This document shows positions 58,786-64,000 of a DNA stretch of 64,000 bases, one piece after another (the stretch's first letter is position 1; every line of letters begins with the position of its first letter). The position numbers and the translations under genes were made by a program. The notes under the pieces are model-generated. The model was not told the origin of the DNA and searched no databases. It saw nothing but the letters and a program-made list of their open reading frames with translations. This DNA comes from Rhyzopertha dominica (lineage: Eukaryota; Arthropoda; Insecta; Coleoptera; Bostrichidae). The DNA is taken from positions 24,794,942-24,858,941 of the forward strand of contig QCXZ01000001.1 in assembly GCA_025024175.1 (NCBI GenBank). The letters run 5' to 3'.

Positions 58786-58983
58786 TCCCCTACGACCTTT
58801 AGTTCTATTACGTCGGTTTTGAATATCAAATTCGCCAAGTTCGATTTAAATGTCGAGGGTATCGCAGGATCGTTTTCTTTGGGACCCGACTCCGAAAATG
58901 AGAGTCTCTCCACGCTGTTGCGCGAAGTGGTGCACCAGACGAAAAGGAAACACTTAGAGATGAACAACCGCGCTACCAGATAA
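58786..58983 (+). CDS. Unrecognised coding-like frame or exon
   Basis: A 65-codon + frame ending at TAA 58981-58983 in a G+C-richer block (58740-59120). It includes VLNIKFAKFDLNVEGIAG, SFSLGPDSENESLSTLLREV and a basic end HQTKRKHLEMNNRATR. The composition is protein-like (acidic and basic clusters, few A+T-driven residues). A weak acceptor-like CGACCTTTAG lies at 58793-58802. A 96-codon minus frame (58737-59027) overlaps it. No family is recognised. It could be a terminal exon, a retrocopy piece, or a conserved non-coding block that happens to be open. Confidence 0.25.
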   Translation, partial: SPTTFSSITSVLNIKFAKFDLNVEGIAGSFSLGPDSENESLSTLLREVVHQTKRKHLEMNNRATR

Positions 58984-59390
58984 CTGAATGATAACAGTGC
59001 ATGAGCGGCACTACTCAGATTAACCAATCAACGAATGTGCATTTCGTTGTTATCGGTTAGCTGCATTTCCTTGCAATTCTGTCGGGATGCGTTTTAAAGA
59101 ACTGCATTGCTTCCAGTTACGCTGGAGGTTGGTTTGTTTGCTGAGCTGCGAATAATTTTAAAATGCTGATTTTATTAACTTCTCTTTGTTGTTAATTTTT
59201 TCTTTTTGTCGAAAGTGCTTTATTTTTAATCTAATATTGTACATATAATTCTAATTGAGTACATTTTTCAAATTGATATTGTAAACGTTATTTATCTGTT
59301 CCTTCCAAGTTCCATCCGTTTACGATATACTAAAAAAACAATACAATTGTTTTCATGTCTTCGTCTAGTTCATGTTGAGAGAAGCTCGAA
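58984..59390. other. No recognised gene
   Basis: G+C-richer until about 59120, then A+T-rich up to the Penelope-like piece. Nothing supported. Confidence 0.4.
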
Positions 59391-59780
59391 AGTCAAAACT
59401 GCAATCCCAGATAGTCAAGATGACACATTCCTAAATATTTTCAAAAATTTCGATCCTAATATACAATTTACGTTGGATAATGTGACTGAGAGATGAGTAC
59501 CCTTTTTTGACACCAGACTGATTCGCACGGACAATAATATGATCATTCTGGATTGGTATAGAAAGTTCAGGAAGATAACTTCTATCCAATCACAGAATTA
59601 ATACTAAAAACAATCTTATACTAAGAGATCTACTTTTACAAAAATCTTACTCGAAGAAGTTACTTAACCGCGTATTATTTAATTTTGCACACAACCTGTT
59701 AATAATAACTTGATCAGTCAAATATCTTATAAGTTATGCATTCCGCACATACCGATACGCCGTCTAAATAATTTGTATTT
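59391..59780 (+). pseudogene. Penelope-like reverse transcriptase remnant
   Basis: The + frame reads AIPDSQDDTFLNIFKNFDPN, then IQFTLDNVTER, a stop, VPFFDTRLIRTDNN and MIILDWYRK. In another frame further on: ISYKLCIPHIPIRRLNNL. This matches the segment after the YxDD of Penelope-like reverse transcriptases: a DxIxxxFNSxxPxIxFTxExE block, then IPFLDxxVxRxxxxIxTxWYRKPT, then the region leading to the thumb. The copy lacks the palm, the GIY-YIG domain and a tail, and has several stops. With the 32.8 kb piece it shows that PLEs have been active in this genome. Confidence 0.7.
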
Positions 59781-59829
59781 TGTGCACGCCTAAAAAATTT
59801 ACTTTTAATGTGTGACCAAAAAATGGTAA

Positions 59830-60250
59830 TATTAATCTAGGAAGGTAATCATTTGCTGTATTCCTGCTGGTTAGTCGGTTATCTAACGTGCTATGTGCAA
59901 TAGCACCATCTTGTTGAACATAGCCCTCTAGTAATCATCATTGTTTTATGAATGGTGTAAGGATTTCCTTTTGATAGCGTTCTACATTTAATGTTTCTGA
60001 GAACAAATAAAACTTGAGTTTTAATCCTAATATTATTGAATACCTTGAAAAAGAATTGAGCCAATAATTCTTCTGTTAATAGCTGCCGAGAATCTTACTT
60101 TTTGCAGATGGAGAGGTTCTTCCATTATTGCATGACAATGCTCTTTTACCCAAATTCTCATATTTTGTGAGTTTGTGGAGCCAGATAATTGAAACCAAGC
60201 TTCGTTTAAAAAGAAATTGTTTTCAAGAACTTCAATGTAGTTTGCAATTT
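59830..60250 (-). pseudogene. Tc3-like transposase remnant, catalytic region
   Basis: The minus frame from about 60240 reads ENNFFLNEAWFQLSGSTNSQ, then NMRIWVKEHCHAIMEEPLHL and KVRFSAAINRRIIGSILF. This is the DEAxFxLxGxVNxQNxRxW...PLHxxKVxVWCAIxxxxIIGPxFF segment of the insect Tc3-like family. The first catalytic Asp is replaced (NEA). After stops and a gap it reads NKMVLLHIAR in one frame and VQQDGAIAHS in another (59940-59910), the second-Asp block WFQQDGATAHTAR with QDGA kept. Dead copy, no terminal repeats identified. Confidence 0.75.
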
Positions 60251-62439
60251 ATTCAAAAACCAGATGGCATGCTCCAACTACAGCTTGTCGAAACATATGC
60301 CTAATAAAAGTTTTGGGCTTCTCATGGAGTATTTCTTGTGCAGCATGAATAACTAAAAATCTGTTCTGCTTCTCTGTTTATACAAATAGATCAAAGTTTC
60401 TGGAAACAAGTTCGTATTTCTGTGAAGGCACTTTTAAAATTTTCATATAGGTGACAACCTCAGGAAAATCTTCATGAAACTCCTGATGAAATATTCTCAA
60501 ACTCCATTTATTTTCTGTTCATTTCGAAAGTGAACTTCCGGGTTTAATACCATAGTTAGAAATCCAGAAAAAAAGACTTCGTAAAATTTAGTACTGAATA
60601 TTTTTTGTAAACACAGAANGAACTGAAATCGGCGCGAAAAGCTANAAATTGTCTTANGTTAGATGTTTACGATTGCGTATTGATTGCAATTGTTAGTTGG
60701 GTAACAAAAATACAACAATTGCAAGACGTCNGAAATAGTCTATAATGAGCGAAAAAATACCTCAGTCTATTGCGAATATTTTATATTTAAAGTCTGCGGG
60801 GGTACACTCCTTCCGTATAAGATACAGTGCCCAGTGACAAGACCAGCAACTCCTGAACAGTTCTTTTATTAGAAGATTGCTATCACCAGATATTCGAAAA
60901 TGGTGCATTTTGTTCTAAATAACGGAGACTTATTCGGAATCACCTTAATGACTTATTTAATTGAAGTTAACTTACCTTACATTTAAAAATAATGACATAA
61001 TGGCGACGTGTGCCTAATTAGATGCTACCATATTAATTTCTTATAAATCTCATTTTAATATTCTTATAGGATTTCCTCAAAAACTCGTTCATCAATATTC
61101 GAATATCAAAACTATTTTTTTTGTTACATTTACGCCAAACTTTTACCTATTTTGCTAGTTATACACTCAATTAAAAAAATCAACTTGAATTACTTTTTAT
61201 TGGTCATTGGTTGCGGTACTTACATTTGCCTAAGTATTTTTTTTATCATTTTTTGAGATTTTCTTATATTTGTTTATATTGGTAATTGTGCACAACCTAA
61301 GCAGTTCCTATCTAGTAATTTTAGTCGTCTAGTGTATATTTTGCAAGTATAAGTAGAGTCTTCTTCGTTTTCTTTATTTATAAATAAATTCTCCATTTCC
61401 AGTAACTTCAATGGTAGACAACGCCTATTACGACTCTCTTTCTTATTTCCACAAGTTAGGAATTGAACTATAACTTTCTCTGCAATTGCTTACAAAAATA
61501 TTGAAGGTTCTTGAATAACAAATAAATTTAGTGTCTTTAGTTGTTCTTGGCATTATCCGCATTTAAGTCCTAGAAGTCTATCTTGCTCTGCAACATCCAG
61601 CTAATAGCAGAAGACCAATAAATGTTTATCTTTAAAAGTCTTTAGGTCTTCTCAGTCTTTGTTAGTCATTTGATTTACTACGGCAGCTTTCCTGCTTGTT
61701 TCTGTTGGAAATATATCAATAATTAATTAATCGTTAGCAAAACTTTCAATATTTTGATTTGGAATTGCCAAACCTGGCTTGACTGTGACCCCTTTTGGTA
61801 GAATGTACAGACTACCCTGGATGCTTTTGGTATGTGTAAAACGTCAATATCTTTAATTATTTTTGTTATCTTTGTAATTGTCTTATTGTTCACCGCTACG
61901 GTCAAATTCACATTTTCGCTTCTGCCCGAGGTAAGTCACCCAAGCCAGTACTTGCGGCTTCTTTTTTAAGTGCACCTTATAGTCAAATATCCTAGACATA
62001 TGCTTGATAATGATGGGACGACACCATCAGCACAACAAAATCCCTATACTATTGACAGTTTGAGTTTAGAAGTGCCAAGGTGGAATCAATTTGTAACCCG
62101 TCGCTAAGAAACCGTAATATTTCGAGAAAAGGAAGATATAGTATTGGGATTAAACTTGACGTCAGATTAGACATCCGAAGGTTAAGAAGCGGATATTGTT
62201 AAGCGTTGGTCTGCTTTGTAGTCTTTCACTGTCACTGCCACAGTTTCTATCTATCTCTTAAGATATGTCCAGAGACGAATTGAGAAATTGTCACCATTTA
62301 ACAATCAATGCATTTGGATGGAAGTCGATCAAGTGATTTATGAATGAAGTATAGGTATAATTAAAGTTTTTTTTATAAAACTTAAAAAAGGAGCGGCAGT
62401 TCAGATCAAGAAAGAACAACAACATACTGTCACCTGCCT
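60251..62439. other. No firmly recognised gene
   Basis: The stretch to 60560 may still belong to the N-terminal half of the preceding transposase but is too decayed. Around 61723-62000 the minus strand has several long stop-poor pieces (for example VLAWVTYLGQKRKCEF and DVLHIPKASRVVCTF) that may be another old transposase; I cannot assign it. The remainder is A+T-rich. Confidence 0.4.
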
Positions 62440-62900
62440 CGACAGCATCACAATGTAAACGTCGGCTGTTGACGTTTAAAATTAGCTGGCCCAGCCTCCA
62501 GTTCATTTTTTTCCTTCTGTTCTATTACCACCCGGTAATCCACGGAAGACAGCATGAATGACTCCTCTGTTGTAATAAGACTACCCGACGTGTTAACTAC
62601 AAGAAAACAGCCATAAACTATTAATAGATGAGCTTCGGATGCCGGTGACGAAAGTGAACCCTCCCGACTTAATTTTCTGGTTGCTGGAAATAAATTGCTG
62701 GCAAGGAGCACAATCGTCTTCCGGCATGCCAGCCTCATGGTCCGTACCAGAGATTGTCGATAATGCACTGTCGGTTAATTGTTCGCGCAGGGGTTGTAAA
62801 ATTTCTAGAATTACCATTAATGATATGTAAATGTCGAGGGCATAAAAGTGGGAATTCTGGCCGAGCGCCTTCTTTTTAAAGTGATTTATGGTAACATTTA
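62440..62900. promoter_or_regulatory. Candidate conserved non-coding element (62.4-62.9 kb)
   Basis: A G+C-richer, high-complexity block with open frames on both strands and in several phases (62448-62768 -, 62593-62817 -, 62639-62830 +). That pattern suits a conserved or low-A+T non-coding element better than a gene. It contains TTAATTTTCTGG, TTGCTGGAAATAAATTG and ACCATTAATGATATG. No repeat is seen. A regulatory role is inference. Confidence 0.3.
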
Positions 62901-64000
62901 AGCATCGTCGATAACTATAACTGCGCGTTTCGAAGGAAATAACGTTTAGAAGTGCCTGGTTAAAACTATATCATTTCATTCACTTCCTGCGAGGATTTTT
63001 ATCAGAAGCGAGAGAAATGTCAACTGCAGTCAGGGTCATTTGATAGCAACGGGACTGGCATGGTCAGTTCTGTGTATTAAACAGATAGTCTTTAAAAACA
63101 GGCGGTCATTGCTATTTTCGGTGCAAGCGAAGTGTAAAGATTAAAATTTAGATTGCAAGTATTATTTTCTTTTTGGTCGTAATTAAGGAACTGCACTTTG
63201 CTAACCACATTGATAGATAATGACCAACAGTTTTTAACAGTTACTTATTTAACTGCAAGTAACCTAGATCCTTATTATCGCATCGTGTGAAGGTATGTTA
63301 TTCAGTCATCATTAGCAGCAGTATAGAATTTTAGTAGCTTTTGACAGATCACAGTGCACTTGACTCTTTTGATTGCAGGAAATAAAAACATAACCTTTAT
63401 AGTAAATAGAGTAATTAGTATTGAGTAGATATATTATGTAGTGAAGCTTACAGTAAAACTAATCAAATCCGTCGAGTATTTACTGATAAACTAATGTTTA
63501 TTTAGAAGGCATTATTAGCTGATATATACTATTTAACTGTTGACAATAAGCATTAATAAATCATTTTTGCATATTTTTAAAATCATTGTAAGTCAATACA
63601 ACTGAAAGATGATGTCCCAATTAAACATACCACGATACCCAAGAACGACCATTTAGTTTTTCCCTCAAAGATTGCTTCTGTATAAAATTACTTGGTGTAT
63701 CTGTAAAAATATAGGGTCCTATTTTCTTTCGATTAATTATTGATCTATTCAACTGCTCAGGTATTCACTACTGCGTATGCAGAAGGCTGTGAATTAAAAC
63801 TAGCGGACCAGAAACGTTTTAAAGCATGTGTATTTTGTTACTCACCTGTTTGACTTCTTAATTTGCTTGAATCAAAGATTTTTTGTGTTTTCCTATACGT
63901 GTCGAATTCATAATATTCCTCTAGGGTCGCGATATATTCTTTTTGATTTTATGTTTCTTTTCAAAACTTCATGCTTTCTGACAACTTCCTCAAATTTTAA
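62901..64000. other. No recognised gene
   Basis: A+T-rich non-coding sequence to the window end, nothing supported. Confidence 0.5.

Noticed and set aside
61723..62000. Minus frames VLAWVTYLGQKRKCEF and DVLHIPKASRVVCTF as a transposase
   Set aside because: They look stop-poor and possibly TE-derived, but I could not place catalytic blocks; noted only as unassigned.
1..64000. CRISPR arrays, rRNA genes, bacterial operons, viral genomes
   Set aside because: None seen; sequence character is that of an arthropod nuclear genome.

Overview
The window is a draft nuclear fragment of an arthropod genome, most likely an insect. It is about two-thirds A+T by eye and holds scattered single Ns. It has one convincing host coding exon, very long non-coding stretches, and many old transposable-element (TE) copies of families typical of insects. 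No bacterial, organellar, viral or CRISPR feature is visible.

Host gene: around 19.15-19.58 kb there is a G+C-rich promoter/5'UTR island. It is followed by a first coding exon of 36 codons (19469-19576, +) that encodes a signal peptide and ends at a GTATGT donor in phase 0. No second exon was recognised. If the gene continues on the + strand, the remaining 44 kb would be a giant first intron, with several relatively G+C-rich, homeodomain-site-containing stretches that could be intronic enhancers (23.9, 34.3, 37.0-37.6, 43.1 and 62.4 kb). The gene family cannot be named from the signal peptide alone.

TEs: (i) Tc1/mariner-superfamily remnants: three pogo/Tigger/jerky-like (1.0, 12.8, 45.0 kb), six Tc3-like transposase pieces, all on the minus strand (15.2, 21.9, 24.8, 55.8, 58.0, 59.8 kb), and two mariner-like tails (11.6, 56.2 kb). 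(ii) A CR1/Jockey-like LINE (31.1 to 27.7 kb, minus) interrupted by a 1286-bp element with AATT duplications that carries a broken, intron-containing THAP zinc-finger gene. (iii) A MULE-like transposase end (52.6 kb). (iv) Two large foldback elements, 17.7-18.9 and 48.9-49.9 kb, with related CAGGGTGT termini. (v) Penelope-like retroelements (PLEs): a GIY-YIG-domain end (32.8 kb), a reverse-transcriptase piece (59.4 kb) and related tails.

The most interesting signal is a set of hammerhead-ribozyme-like cores (CUGANGA, perfect hairpin, GAAA). One lies 110 nt after the PLE stop codon at 33.2 kb. Three lie in two inverted-repeat elements that sit between (TA)n tracts (46.7-47.0 and 51.2-51.8 kb). 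A decayed one is at 5.86 kb. The 51.2-51.8 kb unit is an almost perfect 239-bp-arm palindrome with one core per arm, and it looks young. Together these suggest PLE-related, ribozyme-bearing, (TA)n-associated small elements.
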